The notes: generated from the letters alone by a model not told the origin. A stretch of DNA of 64,000 nucleotides from JAICXG01 sp963801255 (GCA_963801255.1 CAWDEC010000012.1:124001-188000); one strand, 5' to 3'; counted from the stretch's first letter, positions 45,221 to 53,096 are shown. Made by a program: numbers and translations.

Positions 45221-46010
45221 ATGAACCTAAAACTAACTGACAAGACAGCCCTCGTCTCGGGCTCGACCAAAGGCATTGGATTTGCCATCGCCACCGAACT
45301 GGCCCGCGAAGGCGCACGAGTCATCGTGAACGGTCGCTCGGAGAAATCGGCGGCTGAGGCGAAGGGGCAGATTGAACAGGCTGTGCCGGATGCCATAATC
45401 GAAACCTTCGCGGGCGACCTCTCCACGGCAGCGGCGACAGAGACGCTACTGCAGCGGTTTCACGCTCGTGGACATTCTCGTAAACAACCTTGGCATCTTC
45501 GAGCCAAAGCCGTTTGAGGATATTCCTGATGAGGATTGGCGGCGATTCTTCGAGGTCAACGTGCTAAGCGGCGTGCGCCTGAGCCGCGCGTATCTGCCCG
45601 GAATGAAGCAGCGGAACTGGGGACGTATCGTTTTCATCAGCAGCGAGAGTGCGATCAATACCCCTGCCGAAATGATCCATTACGGTATGACGAAGACCGC
45701 GCAGCTCGCTGTTTCGCGCGGCCTTGCCCAATTATGTGCAGGCACAGGAGTTACCGTGAATGCAGTGTTGCCTGGTCCAACCCATACCGCCGGTGTGGAA
45801 GAATTCGCGGGACAGCTTAGCGGCGGCAAACCTTTTGCAGAATTTGAACAGGAGTTTTTCAAGACCGTCCGTCCGTCTTCACTCCTGAAGCGGTTTGCGA
45901 CGACCGAAGAGGTGGCCAATCTAGTGACTTACGTGTGCAGCCCACTGTCCGCCGCGACCAACGGTGCCGCGCTCCGGGTGGATGGTGGAGCGGTTCAAAC
46001 GTGCTTCTGA
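45221..46010 (+). CDS. SDR-family oxidoreductase, frameshifted, cassette
   Basis: First frame: MNLKLTDKTALVSGSTKGIGFAIATELAREG with the Rossmann GSTKGIG motif, through FAGDLSTAAATETLLQRF. Second frame: VDILVNNLGIFEPKPFEDIPDEDWRRFFEVNVLSG, then IVFISSESA, the catalytic YGMTK, VTVNAVLPGPTHTAGVEEF and AATNGAALRVDGGAVQTCF. They join at HAL/VDILVNN if one base near 45466 is removed. Short-chain dehydrogenases oxidise or reduce small substrates with NAD(P). About 262 residues when repaired. Whether the shift is real decay or a sequence error is open. Confidence 0.85.
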
Positions 46011-46023
46011 TGATGACCGCGCC

Positions 46024-46113
46024 GCCTAACCGCGTGCTGCAACAGCAACGCCGGATTAGACAGATTTTATCTGCCTTAAAAGGCAGATTTTTGGGATCGA
46101 ATACTCGTTAGGC
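46024..46113 (+). repeat. attC site (90 bp) with an internal terminator-like hairpin
   Basis: GCCTAAC at 46024-46030 and GTTAGGC at 46107-46113. In between lies ATCTGCC-ttaaaa-GGCAGAT followed by TTTTT (46069-46093), an intrinsic-terminator shape just after the SDR gene. The following cassette gene starts at 46149. Confidence 0.75.
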
Positions 46114-46148
46114 GACTGAGCGGACGACTACAATAATCGGCAGACAAC

Positions 46149-46943
46149 ATGCAAACACACTGGTTCTACACCGTTTGGCCGTTCCTAGGCGGGGGTGGAG
46201 CGATCGTGATGGTCGCCATCATGCTGTTGACCGACACATTTCGCAGCAACATTGCAGTATCGCGCTGGCGTGATGCAGTGTGGTTGGCGTGGCTAGCTGC
46301 GCCGCTGTACTGGATACATCAGCTCGAAGAATACAGCCTGCCGTTGCTGGGCTTCGACTACAATCTCCCGGACATGGTAGCCAAGAACATCGGCTTTCCG
46401 CCGTATCCGGAGTGTCCAGTTCCTATGGTCTTCTACCCCGTGGTGAACATCACTCTAATGTGGTTTGGGGCCCCGCTAGCGGCCTACCTTTGCAAGCGAA
46501 ACCTCGTTCTTGGCTTCAGCTATTGGGGATTGATCTTCGCCAATGGTCTTGTGCACACGCTGGGAGTCGTGACGCAGCACATTTACAATCCTGGCCTGTT
46601 AACTGGATCCATTTTGTTTATTCCGTTGTCCCTCTGGGTCATCTACGCTCTGGTGTTTAGCGGCCCATACAGCGGTAAGGTCGTGACCGTGTCATTCGTC
46701 TGCGGAGCCGTCACCCATGCATTGCTTTTCATGGGCTACGGGGCTCTCAAGGCCGGGGTGATAACTCCTCCGGTCTTGGTGGCTTATGCCGTCCTGATTG
46801 GTTTCACACCGCTCATCTTGGCGGCCCTTGCGAGCAGGTTCTTCAAGCCTGAATTGCTGCGGCCAGTGTGGGTGCTGCCCACGCCAACGCCTAACCAGGC
46901 GATGGAGCGACCGGCGGACCGCTCTGCCCACATTTTGAGATGA
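46149..46943 (+). CDS. HXXEE-domain membrane protein, cassette
   Basis: 264 residues with about seven hydrophobic spans. The HXXEE motif is in YWIHQLEEYSLPLLGF (about residues 54-69), with a later His-rich helix (GLVHTLGVVTQHIYNPG) and GAVTHALLFMGYGAL, as in the family, whose function is unknown. The C-terminal residues PTPNQAMERPADRSAHILR are translated from the left arm of the attC site, which shows that the stop was lost into the recombination site. Typical of integron cassette proteins. Confidence 0.8.
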   Translation: MQTHWFYTVWPFLGGGGAIVMVAIMLLTDTFRSNIAVSRWRDAVWLAWLAAPLYWIHQLEEYSLPLLGFDYNLPDMVAKNIGFPPYPECPVPMVFYPVVNITLMWFGAPLAAYLCKRNLVLGFSYWGLIFANGLVHTLGVVTQHIYNPGLLTGSILFIPLSLWVIYALVFSGPYSGKVVTVSFVCGAVTHALLFMGYGALKAGVITPPVLVAYAVLIGFTPLILAALASRFFKPELLRPVWVLPTPTPNQAMERPADRSAHILR

Positions 46944-47144
46944 TTTTCACACTTTGATATGCGCACGGCTGCCATACCCTTTGGGCTAACGTCTATGTCG
47001 TGGCTTGACAGTCCATTTCCATTGGTTCGCTCGCGCACTCGCTCAGCCTTCGACCTAAGGCCTATGTCACGGCTTGCCAGTCCGTTCCATTCACTCCGAG
47101 CGACGCGCCCTCGTCCGCCGTCGCTCATCTTGCTCTCGTTAGGC
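46889..47144 (+). repeat. Long attC site (256 bp)
   Basis: GCCTAAC (46889-46895) to GTTAGGC (47138-47144). Left arm GCGATGGAGCGACCGGCGG pairs with right arm CCGTCGCTCATCTTGC. The interior holds two tandem-like copies of a block starting TCTATGTCGTGGCTT (46992) and CCTATGTCACGGCTT (47061) that is also seen at 47684 and 51963. Confidence 0.75.
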
Positions 47145-47173
47145 GCTCTCAGCCGCTTCGAGCAGCGAAAGCG

Positions 47174-47560
47174 ATGACCTTGCAGAGAATAACCATCGCC
47201 AGCCTGGCAACGCTCGGCATGGGTGCGTTGGCCACCGGCGCCGCCCTGGTGCAGGCGGCCGGCTTCTTCGCGCTGCTCGGTAGATTTAGCCTGTTGGCAC
47301 TCAGCCCTTACGCGGTCTTCTGCAGCGCCTGTTTTCTTGCCGGCAGCAGCCGTGGCCGAGCCATCGCCACCTTCGTCGTTTGCGCTTTAGCCACCGCTTG
47401 CGCGATCTTCTTTTATGGCGACCTTATCTTCCTCAATCCTGGCTCGATGAGCGGGTTGGTCTTTCTCCTCGTGCCCTTCTACCAGCTTCCGGCTGCGATC
47501 CTTCTTCTGGTCGTGGTGTTTTTTACCCGGCCACGCAGCCGCAGCAGCGTCCACGCCTAA
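47174..47560 (+). CDS. Small four-span membrane protein, cassette
   Basis: 128 residues with four hydrophobic segments (ITIASLATLGMGALATGAAL, LLALSPYAVFCSACFLAG, AIATFVVCALATACAIFFYG, LVFLLVPFYQLPAAILLLVVVFF) and a basic tail PRSRSSVHA. Nothing in it identifies a family. It starts 30 bp after the GTTAGGC box, and its stop overlaps the next GCCTAAC (47555). Confidence 0.65.
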   Translation: MTLQRITIASLATLGMGALATGAALVQAAGFFALLGRFSLLALSPYAVFCSACFLAGSSRGRAIATFVVCALATACAIFFYGDLIFLNPGSMSGLVFLLVPFYQLPAAILLLVVVFFTRPRSRSSVHA

Positions 47561-47800
47561 CCATGCGATGGAGCGAACGGCGGACCGGTGTACGCTCGAC
47601 TTTTGAGATGACTTCCACACCTTCATATCGACCGACGCGCCCTTTGATTTACTCGCGCGACTCATTCAGCCTTTGGCCCAGGGTCTATGTCGCGGCGTAC
47701 CTGCCCGCTCCATTCGTCCGCCCTCGCTTGATTTTATGAAACAGTTTCCAGAGTGTGCCACGCCCGGCGCGAGCGGTGGCTCAGCCCCGTCTCGTTAGGT
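47555..47800 (+). repeat. Long attC site (246 bp)
   Basis: GCCTAAC (47555-47561) to GTTAGGT (47794-47800). The left arm GCGATGGAGCGAACGGCGG is almost the same as in the 46889 site, and the interior block TCTATGTCGCGGCGT (47684) is shared with it. Confidence 0.75.
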
Positions 47801-47810
47801 CTAGCGCCGC

Positions 47811-48281
47811 GTGAACCCAACGCTTCTCGCCCTCATCATCTGCTTAGCGGCAGCAGCGTTAGAGGGCGTATTGGCTGGCGGCGGTGTTCGGCAGCGGCTC
47901 GCCGAGCTTCGCATGCCACCTTATTCTCCGCCATTCGGGCTCTGGCTTGTCATCGGCGCAGCTTACTACACCATCTGTTTCACTGTCCTCCGGTATCTCC
48001 TACGGACCACATCTAGTCCATCTATCACCGCTACCCTTTGTCTGCTAATGGTGGTCCTGCTTGCGAACGCGCTGTGGAGTGTCTTTTTCTTCCGTTGGCG
48101 CGATCTTCGTCTCAGCTTTCTCGCGTTCGTTCCCTATGCGTTTGTCGTCGTTGCCCTGGTGATACTGCTCGTTCCTACGTACCCTTTTGGCGCTGCATTG
48201 TTCCTCTGCTACGGCTGCTACTTGATATATGCCACGTGGTGGGGCTACAGGCTGTGGCGGCTCAACGACCCAAAGGCCTAA
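47811..48281 (+). CDS. TspO/MBR-family membrane protein, cassette
   Basis: 156 residues from a GTG 10 bp after the attC box. Five TM segments. Motifs of the family: LRMPPYSPPFGLWLVIGAAYYTICF (P-P....W), ANALWSVFFFRWRDLRLSF (the N-LW..FF tract) and LCYGCYLIYATWWGYRLWRLN at the end (YA....Y..WRLN). TspO proteins bind porphyrins or sterols; bacterial roles are debated. Its last codons overlap a GCCTAAT box. Confidence 0.85.
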   Translation: MNPTLLALIICLAAAALEGVLAGGGVRQRLAELRMPPYSPPFGLWLVIGAAYYTICFTVLRYLLRTTSSPSITATLCLLMVVLLANALWSVFFFRWRDLRLSFLAFVPYAFVVVALVILLVPTYPFGAALFLCYGCYLIYATWWGYRLWRLNDPKA

Positions 48282-48394
48282 TCAGGCGGTGCGGCTTGTC
48301 TCTTTACGCTGATAAAGCTTGTTGGCAGAAGCAGGGCGGACGTCAGATCAGCCACGCAGCGGCCCTGGCGGGCCAGGAGATCCTTTCCCTAGGT
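48276..48394 (+). repeat. Degenerate attC remnant
   Basis: GCCTAAT at 48276-48282 followed by GGCGGTGCGGCTTG resembles the left arm of neighbouring sites. The only candidate right box is CCCTAGGT at 48387-48394, which deviates from GTTRRRY. The plus-strand array is broken here by the reverse-oriented kelch gene. Confidence 0.35.
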
Positions 48395-48452
48395 GGCTTC
48401 ATTTGTCTGCGCTTCGCGCTGGCTCTGCCTGCCTGAATACTCCTTCACCCAG

Positions 48453-49676
48453 TCATCGCTGTCTGAACAGTTCCGCGCTCCGCAGGGCTGTGAAACTGTC
48501 CTCGAGTCCCCCCGCGACAAGGACGACGCCGTTTGGCAGCAATGTTGCCGTGTGCTGCGAGCGTTTGGTGTTAAGATCAGCGGTGGCAGTCCAACTCCCG
48601 CTCACAGGATCGTACAGTTCTGCGCTGGAGGTCTGGCCGTCTAAACCGAGTCCTCCGGCCAAAAGCACCATGCCGTTGCGGAGCAGGGTAGCCGTGTGCG
48701 CGTAGCGTGCGGTGTTGAGACTGCCGGTCGTGGTCCAAGTCCCAGTCGTCGGATCATAGAGCTCCGTCGTCGAGATAATGCCGTCGCTGTTAATTCCACC
48801 TGCAACCAATACTCTGCCGTCGCGCAGCTTCGTCGCCGTGTAGGTAACGCGCGGGCTGTTAAGACTGCCGGTGTCCGTCCAGGTTCCGGTCGTCGGATCG
48901 TACAATTCCGAGCTCGCTAAAGTGCCGCTGCCACCGAATCCCCCCGCCACAAGGACCTTGCCGTTACGGAGCAACGTCGCCGTGTGAGTAAAGCGTGGAG
49001 TCTTGAGACTGTTTCCGACGGTCCAAATCCCCGTTGCGGGATCGTACAGTTCCACGCTGCTAGTAATCAGATTATTGCTATCAAACCCTCCGGCCACAAG
49101 CACCCTGCCGTCGGGGAGCAAGGTCGCCGAATGTAATTGGCGTGCGACGTGGAGACTCCCCGTGAGAGTCCAGGTTCCAGTGGCTGGATCGTAAAGTTCG
49201 GCGCTCGCGCGCTCGCCGCTCAGGCCATCTCCACCTTCGACAAGGACTTTGCCGTTGGGCAGCAAAGTCGCCGGATAATAGAAGCGCCCCTCGTTGAGGC
49301 TCCCCGTCCTAGTCCATGTCTCGGTCGCCGGATCGTAGAGTTCAGCGCTCTGCGATTCGACAGAACGACTATTAAGGCCACCGGCGACAAGGACTAGCCC
49401 GTTCGGAAGCAATGTCGCCGTGTGTATATCGCGTGCAGCGTTGAGATTGCCAGTAGGCCGCCATTTTCCGGCGGCAGGAAATGTGATGTCACTCTCGCCG
49501 GTGGCGTCGCCTGAGAGCGCCGGTGAACCATTGCTTGTGGTGGGCATTGCCGCAGCAAGCGCAAGACAAGCCTGCGCCAGGGCGAACAAGCTGAACCGTT
49601 GTCTAACGATAAGGCTTATGAACAAATGTAAGATCCGTTGAGCAGCCATCTCAGGCTCGGCGTTTCGAGTTTTCAT
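48453..49676 (-). CDS. Secreted kelch-repeat protein (galactose-oxidase-like propeller)
   Basis: 407 residues, opposite in direction to the cassette genes. N-terminal hydrophobic stretch FSLFALAQACLALAAAMPTTSNG is probably a signal peptide, giving a later Met as a possible start. Seven kelch units of the form HTATLLPNGKVLVAGG..S-AELYDPATGTWTxTGSL make a seven-bladed beta-propeller. No copper-oxidase residues are evident. A second protein of the same type is at 53412-54584. No attC box flanks its start, so it looks like a later insertion rather than a cassette. Confidence 0.88.
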   Translation of the reverse strand: MKTRNAEPEMAAQRILHLFISLIVRQRFSLFALAQACLALAAAMPTTSNGSPALSGDATGESDITFPAAGKWRPTGNLNAARDIHTATLLPNGLVLVAGGLNSRSVESQSAELYDPATETWTRTGSLNEGRFYYPATLLPNGKVLVEGGDGLSGERASAELYDPATGTWTLTGSLHVARQLHSATLLPDGRVLVAGGFDSNNLITSSVELYDPATGIWTVGNSLKTPRFTHTATLLRNGKVLVAGGFGGSGTLASSELYDPTTGTWTDTGSLNSPRVTYTATKLRDGRVLVAGGINSDGIISTTELYDPTTGTWTTTGSLNTARYAHTATLLRNGMVLLAGGLGLDGQTSSAELYDPVSGSWTATADLNTKRSQHTATLLPNGVVLVAGGLEDSFTALRSAELFRQR

Positions 49677-49800
49677 GGACGTCCTTTATTTATTTCTTAT
49701 CTCCCGTAGGAACGAACGATTACGAGCGCAACACAAAATCGGTAACGACATTGTTACGAGAAAGGTTATCGTTCTACACTCAGCCTAATGCTCCGCAAGG

Positions 49801-49907
49801 GCCTAACTGTGCGCGCGGCGAACCGCGGGCCGTCTTTTTGCTGGCTTTGAGACCATGCCAACATCATTACTAGCTCGCGCGGTCGCTGATTTTGAGTCTC
49901 GTTAGCG
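49801..49907 (+). repeat. attC site (107 bp) with a degenerate right box
   Basis: GCCTAAC (49801-49807) to GTTAGCG (49901-49907). Interior arms GCGGCGAACCGCGGGCC and GCTCGCGCGGTCGC pair. Very similar throughout to the site at 45087-45193, so the two are recent relatives. The GFA gene begins 2 bp later. The 49677-49800 stretch upstream is AT-richer than its surroundings and probably holds the kelch promoter. Confidence 0.75.
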
Positions 49908-49908
49908 T

Positions 49909-50316
49909 ATGACAGACACAATCGAAGGCGGCTGTTTATGCGGAGGCGTCCGCTATCGTCTACACGTTAGGCCAAAGCAGGGGAGCGACTGCCATTGCGA
50001 AGATTGCCGGCGGGCTAGTGCTGCTCCGTATGTGACCTGGTGTAACGTTCCCAGCAAGGCGATTGAGATTCTGAGCGGCGAACTGCGCAGAGTCTCCTAT
50101 GCAACCCGATTACGTTCCTTCGCTTCTTGTTGTGGCACCCCTCTGTTTTTTCAGGACGAAGTCAGTTCTGAATTAATTGACGTCACGGTAGTGTCGCTCG
50201 ATGACCCTAAAGCATTTCCGCCGGTGGCCGCGATATGGACGGAAGATAAACTCCCGTGGGTAAAGCTCGATCCGAGTCGGCCTGCTTTTCGCCGGAACAG
50301 AGATGAAAACGCCTAA
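49909..50316 (+). CDS. GFA-family zinc-binding protein (glutathione-dependent formaldehyde-activating-like), cassette
   Basis: 135 residues. The CENP-V/GFA zinc motifs are complete: GGCLCGGVRYRLH, DCHCEDCRRASAAPYVTWCNV and ASCCGTPLFF. Family members bind two zinc ions; most have unknown substrates despite the name. The gene starts directly after the attC right box and ends inside GCCTAAC of the next site (50311). Confidence 0.92.
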   Translation: MTDTIEGGCLCGGVRYRLHVRPKQGSDCHCEDCRRASAAPYVTWCNVPSKAIEILSGELRRVSYATRLRSFASCCGTPLFFQDEVSSELIDVTVVSLDDPKAFPPVAAIWTEDKLPWVKLDPSRPAFRRNRDENA

Positions 50317-50439
50317 CCAGACGCCGCAGTTCATACTTAGTGATGGAGCACCGGCTGAGCTGCTGCAGTTTTACACGGTTAAGGCGCTCCGCCCAAAGAC
50401 AAGGCTCACGCGCGGCAGCTCATCTTATTCCCGTTAGGC
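50311..50439 (+). repeat. attC site (129 bp)
   Basis: GCCTAAC (50311-50317) to GTTAGGC (50433-50439). The interior holds the arms GAGCACCGGCTGAGCTG and CGCGCGGCAGCTCATC, imperfectly complementary. Confidence 0.75.
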
Positions 50440-50446
50440 GGTCTGC

Positions 50447-51004
50447 ATGCACCTTGTCCGTCCCGGTCCCGAATACCTTGCGAGCTACGTTGCCGCGCTC
50501 GAGCGTGGATGGTCTGCCGACAACGAGCGCGGTGTCGAGGCCGCACGCGAAGAGCTTTCCCTCATTCAGGTCGACGCAGGGGCGTTTCTCGCCAGCCTGG
50601 AAGACCGTGAAGGGAAAGGTCCTCCTGTTACCCTTCCAGACGGTTCGGCGGCTAAGCGGCTCCCGGGCTTCCGGCGCTGGCTCTGGGACGGCGAGTTCTG
50701 CGGGAGCATCGGGTTGCGATGGCAGCCTGGCACTACGGTACTCCCAGCCTATTGTCCCGGGCATATCGGCTATGCGGTCGTACCGTGGAAGCGACACCTT
50801 GGGTATGCAAAGTCAGCGTTGCGGCTCATACTTGCAGAAGCCAGGGCAGTGGGCCTGCCGTACGTGGAAATCACCACCGACCCGGATAACGTCGCGTCAC
50901 AGCGCGTCATCGAAGCGAATGGAGGCGCCTTGATCGAGCACTTCATCAAACCGGAGCAGTTCGGCTGCAAACCTGGCCTTCGCTTTCGCATCCTAACGAG
51001 CTAA
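50447..51004 (+). CDS. GNAT-family N-acetyltransferase, cassette
   Basis: 185 residues. The acetyl-CoA site is VPWKRHLGYAKSALRLILAEARAVGLPYVEITTDPDNVASQRVIEANGG (R/K-x-G-Y-A/G motif and the conserved N..S..VIE.NGG). FCGSIGLRWQPGT and GHIGYAVVPW form the preceding strands. Acetyl acceptor unknown; GNAT genes are frequent integron passengers. Start is 8 bp after the attC box. Confidence 0.92.
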   Translation: MHLVRPGPEYLASYVAALERGWSADNERGVEAAREELSLIQVDAGAFLASLEDREGKGPPVTLPDGSAAKRLPGFRRWLWDGEFCGSIGLRWQPGTTVLPAYCPGHIGYAVVPWKRHLGYAKSALRLILAEARAVGLPYVEITTDPDNVASQRVIEANGGALIEHFIKPEQFGCKPGLRFRILTS

Positions 51005-51032
51005 GTCGTATGTCCTCATTTATTCGTTAGGC
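50991..51032 (+). repeat. attC-like site, short (42 bp)
   Basis: TCCTAAC (50991-50997, over the GNAT stop) to GTTAGGC (51026-51032). The interior is 28 nt, likely a deletion derivative. Confidence 0.55.
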
Positions 51033-51117
51033 CATATCTATAATAGCGGAAACGACTAAGCAGTGATGGCCAGAAGTAGTGGATGCCCAGAAGGGTTGAT
51101 CCCTTCCCGGCACGCAA

Positions 51118-51149
51118 AGACCCCGCCGGAGCGGTCTCCGACGGGGTCT
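51118..51149 (-). terminator. Strong hairpin terminator
   Basis: AGACCCCG (51118-51125) and CGGGGTCT (51142-51149), with further pairing GCCGGAGC/GGTCTCCG inside. On the minus strand it is followed by TTG, 23 bp past the stop of the Cys-rich peptide gene, so it should end that transcript. It may also stop readthrough from the GNAT cassette. Confidence 0.75.
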
Positions 51150-51171
51150 CGCATTTAACTACGCTGCTGGC

Positions 51172-51300
51172 TTATTCTCCGCAGCAACTCAACTGAAACA
51201 TGCAGCACGCGCCGCCCGTGCAGCAGTCAGCCGCGCGCGAGGTCGCGCTGGCTGTGCTGACGAAAGCTGTCGCCGCAAGAATCAACAATAGGTATTTCAT
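51172..51300 (-). CDS. Cys-rich exported micro-protein (42 residues)
   Basis: From ATG 51300: MKYLLLILAATAFVSTASATS is a signal peptide, and the 20-residue mature part has CC-x4-CC-x5-CC, i.e. six cysteines in three adjacent pairs. AGGAGGATTTTTC lies directly upstream as a good ribosome site. A metal-binding or disulphide-rich peptide is plausible. It is followed by a strong terminator and preceded 62 bp upstream by another Cys/His-rich exported protein on the same strand, so the two likely form an operon. Confidence 0.7.
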   Translation of the reverse strand: MKYLLLILAATAFVSTASATSRAADCCTGGACCMFQLSCCGE

Positions 51301-51362
51301 GAAAAATCCTCCTGTTAGATTTCCGTTCTTTCCCGCCCGCGATGCGAGCGAGCCGACGCGAA

Positions 51363-51701
51363 TCAAGCGATCGCGTGACGCGGCGGTGGCACAGGTGGAC
51401 GCTCAGGGCGGCTCGTTGCCATGACTGATAAATCCGGCAACTTCCGGCCAAAACCTAAAGTATACAGCGGCGAGCTTGCCGGAGTGGACACGCTCAGGGG
51501 TAACGAACAGGCCGGGCAACACGGTGATCCCGCTGGCCGCATCGGCGTAGAGCCATCATGGTTGTGGTGCGAGGTTCCATCAGCCTGACAACACGACATC
51601 GGCCGCATGGGCGTATCCGCCGCCACCGTTCCCGGATAGCCCAGAGAAAGAAGCGCCAGCACCAACGCCCCGATGAACCCAAACCTGCCGACCCCTGCCA
51701 T
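51363..51701 (-). CDS. Small exported Cys/His-rich protein
   Basis: 112 residues from ATG 51701. Signal MAGVGRFGFIGALVLALLSLGYPGTVAA, then MRPMSCCQADGTSHHNHDGSTPMRPAGSPCCPACSLPLSVST, with CC, HH-H and CCPAC clusters that could bind a soft metal, and a Pro/Arg-rich tail (PERPPVPPPRHA). The frame extends to 51776 but the upstream part shows no signal. I cannot name a family; the layout is reminiscent of small periplasmic copper-handling proteins. Oriented against the cassettes. Confidence 0.6.
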   Translation of the reverse strand: MAGVGRFGFIGALVLALLSLGYPGTVAADTPMRPMSCCQADGTSHHNHDGSTPMRPAGSPCCPACSLPLSVSTPASSPLYTLGFGRKLPDLSVMATSRPERPPVPPPRHAIA

Positions 51702-52025
51702 CACAGCTTCGACGATAAAGCGGTATTCCTTCAGATCAAGGCGGGATGCCAGCCAGGGAAATTTGAGCGCCGGCACTTTTTAACGACGCTGGGGGATTGT
51801 TTCGATGGTAACCCGCCGGACCGACTTCGCTTCCGGCGAACTTCGCCAATGTAATCGCGCTATACCTCCATTGCCGATCCGTCGCTACGCTTCGCTTCGA
51901 GAGCCCGCTGACGTCATTGCTAATTGATTCGATCGCGTACTCGCTGACCCTGCGGGCTCCCATCTATGTCGCGGCTTCCCAGTCCACTCCATTTGCGCGG
52001 TCGCTAATCCTGAGTCTCGTTAGGC
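51702..52025 (+). repeat. Non-coding stretch ending in an attC right half
   Basis: About 360 bp without a convincing gene. Its right end repeats the long-attC interior block (TCTATGTCGCGGCTTCCCAG from 51963), then GCGCGGTCGCTAATCC and CTCGTTAGGC with GTTAGGC at 52019-52025. No matching left box is visible, so the left half was probably lost when the Cys-rich genes arrived. Confidence 0.55.
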
Positions 52026-52064
52026 CATTAAGCCGTTCTATTCTGCGAAACAACCGTGCGACAT

Positions 52065-52514
52065 ATGTCTGTAAAACCAATTCCTGACGGATTCCACGCT
52101 GTTACTCCCTACCTATTCACCCAGGGCGCTGCGCGGTTGATTGAGTTCATCTCCGCGGCATTTGAGGGCGAGCTGACTTCCCGCGAAACGCGGCCCGATG
52201 GCACAATCATGCATGCGACGATGCGAGTCGGAGATTCGATGCTCATGTTGGCCGAGGCCACCCCACCCTTCGGGCCGATGCCCGGCTCAATCTATCTCTA
52301 CGTGCGTAACTCCGACGCCGTTTATCAGTCCGCGCTCAACGCAGGCGGAGTCTCGGTTTTTCCGATCATGACCTTGCCGTCGGGGGAACGGTATGGCGGC
52401 GTCAAAGACCCATCCGGTAACATTTGGTGGGTGGCCACCCACGTCGAAGATGTGCCACCCGAGGAGCAAGAGCGGCGGTGGCAGCAATTCAAAATGCCCC
52501 AAGTGACACCTTGA
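52065..52514 (+). CDS. VOC-superfamily protein, PhnB-like, cassette
   Basis: 149 residues from ATG 52065 (MSVKPIPDGFHAVTPYLFTQGAARLIEFISAAFEGE). PhnB-type features: RPDGTIMHATMRVGDSMLMLAEATPPFGPMPGSIYLYV and ERYGGVKDPSGNIWWVATHVEDVPPEEQERRW. The last motif (WWVATH.E..s.eE...R) is characteristic. A single-domain glyoxalase-fold protein of unknown substrate. Starts 40 bp after the attC box. Confidence 0.92.
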   Translation: MSVKPIPDGFHAVTPYLFTQGAARLIEFISAAFEGELTSRETRPDGTIMHATMRVGDSMLMLAEATPPFGPMPGSIYLYVRNSDAVYQSALNAGGVSVFPIMTLPSGERYGGVKDPSGNIWWVATHVEDVPPEEQERRWQQFKMPQVTP

Positions 52515-52593
52515 TCCGAAAGCCTCCGGCCTTCCCATGGATGTTACAGCTTGTCAGTCCTTTCCAGTGGCGCGGCCGGCGACCTTGTGTCTT

Positions 52594-52600
52594 GTTAGGC
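52594..52600 (+). repeat. attC right box (left half not found)
   Basis: GTTAGGC preceded by GTGTCTT. The 80 bp after the PhnB-like stop contain CTTGTCAGTCCTTTCCAGTG and GCGCGGCCGGCG, like arms of the other sites, but no GCCTAAC. The next gene starts at 52621. Confidence 0.5.
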
Positions 52601-52620
52601 GTTAACAGGAGTGAGAGGTC

Positions 52621-53043
52621 ATGCTTCGCAAGAACCAAACGACAAAGCCATCTGATCCCGCGACAGTCGACGCCTTCATGAAGGCGCTGAAGCACCCGCT
52701 GGCTGATCTGGCGCAAGCACTAAGGCGCGCAATCCTGGCCGCCGACCCAGCCATTGGTGAAGAGATCAAATGGAACGCCCCGGCGTTCTTTTATGTCGGC
52801 CCTATGAAGCCGTTCGACCCGAAGGAATATCGTCGGCATCTGGTGGTGTTCAATTTCTACCGGAAAGACTGCCTTCGTCTCGTATTTTGGCAGGGGGCTG
52901 GGGCCAACGATAAATCGGGGCTTCTGGAAGGAGATTATCCCGACGGCAGGAGACTGGCGCATTTTGCAAACCTTAAGGATCTTACTTCACGAAAAAAAGC
53001 GCTGACAAATGTGTTAAAGGCTCAACTTAAACACATGAAATAG
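52621..53043 (+). CDS. DUF1801 family protein, cassette
   Basis: 140 residues. DPATVDAFMKALKHPLADLAQALRRAILAADPAIGEEIKWNAPAFFYVGPM is the YdhG/DUF1801 pattern (E.IKW..P.F...G), with later HLVVFNFYRKDCLRLVFWQGA and ANLKDLTSRKKALTNVLKAQL. Small alpha/beta proteins of unknown function, frequently carried in integrons. A good ribosome site AGGAGTGAGAGG lies before the ATG. A left attC box ACCTAAC follows at 53097. Confidence 0.9.
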   Translation: MLRKNQTTKPSDPATVDAFMKALKHPLADLAQALRRAILAADPAIGEEIKWNAPAFFYVGPMKPFDPKEYRRHLVVFNFYRKDCLRLVFWQGAGANDKSGLLEGDYPDGRRLAHFANLKDLTSRKKALTNVLKAQLKHMK

Positions 53044-53096
53044 CGGAAGAATTGACCGCCACATTTGCTACGACTGGTGACTCAGAAAGAGCCAGA

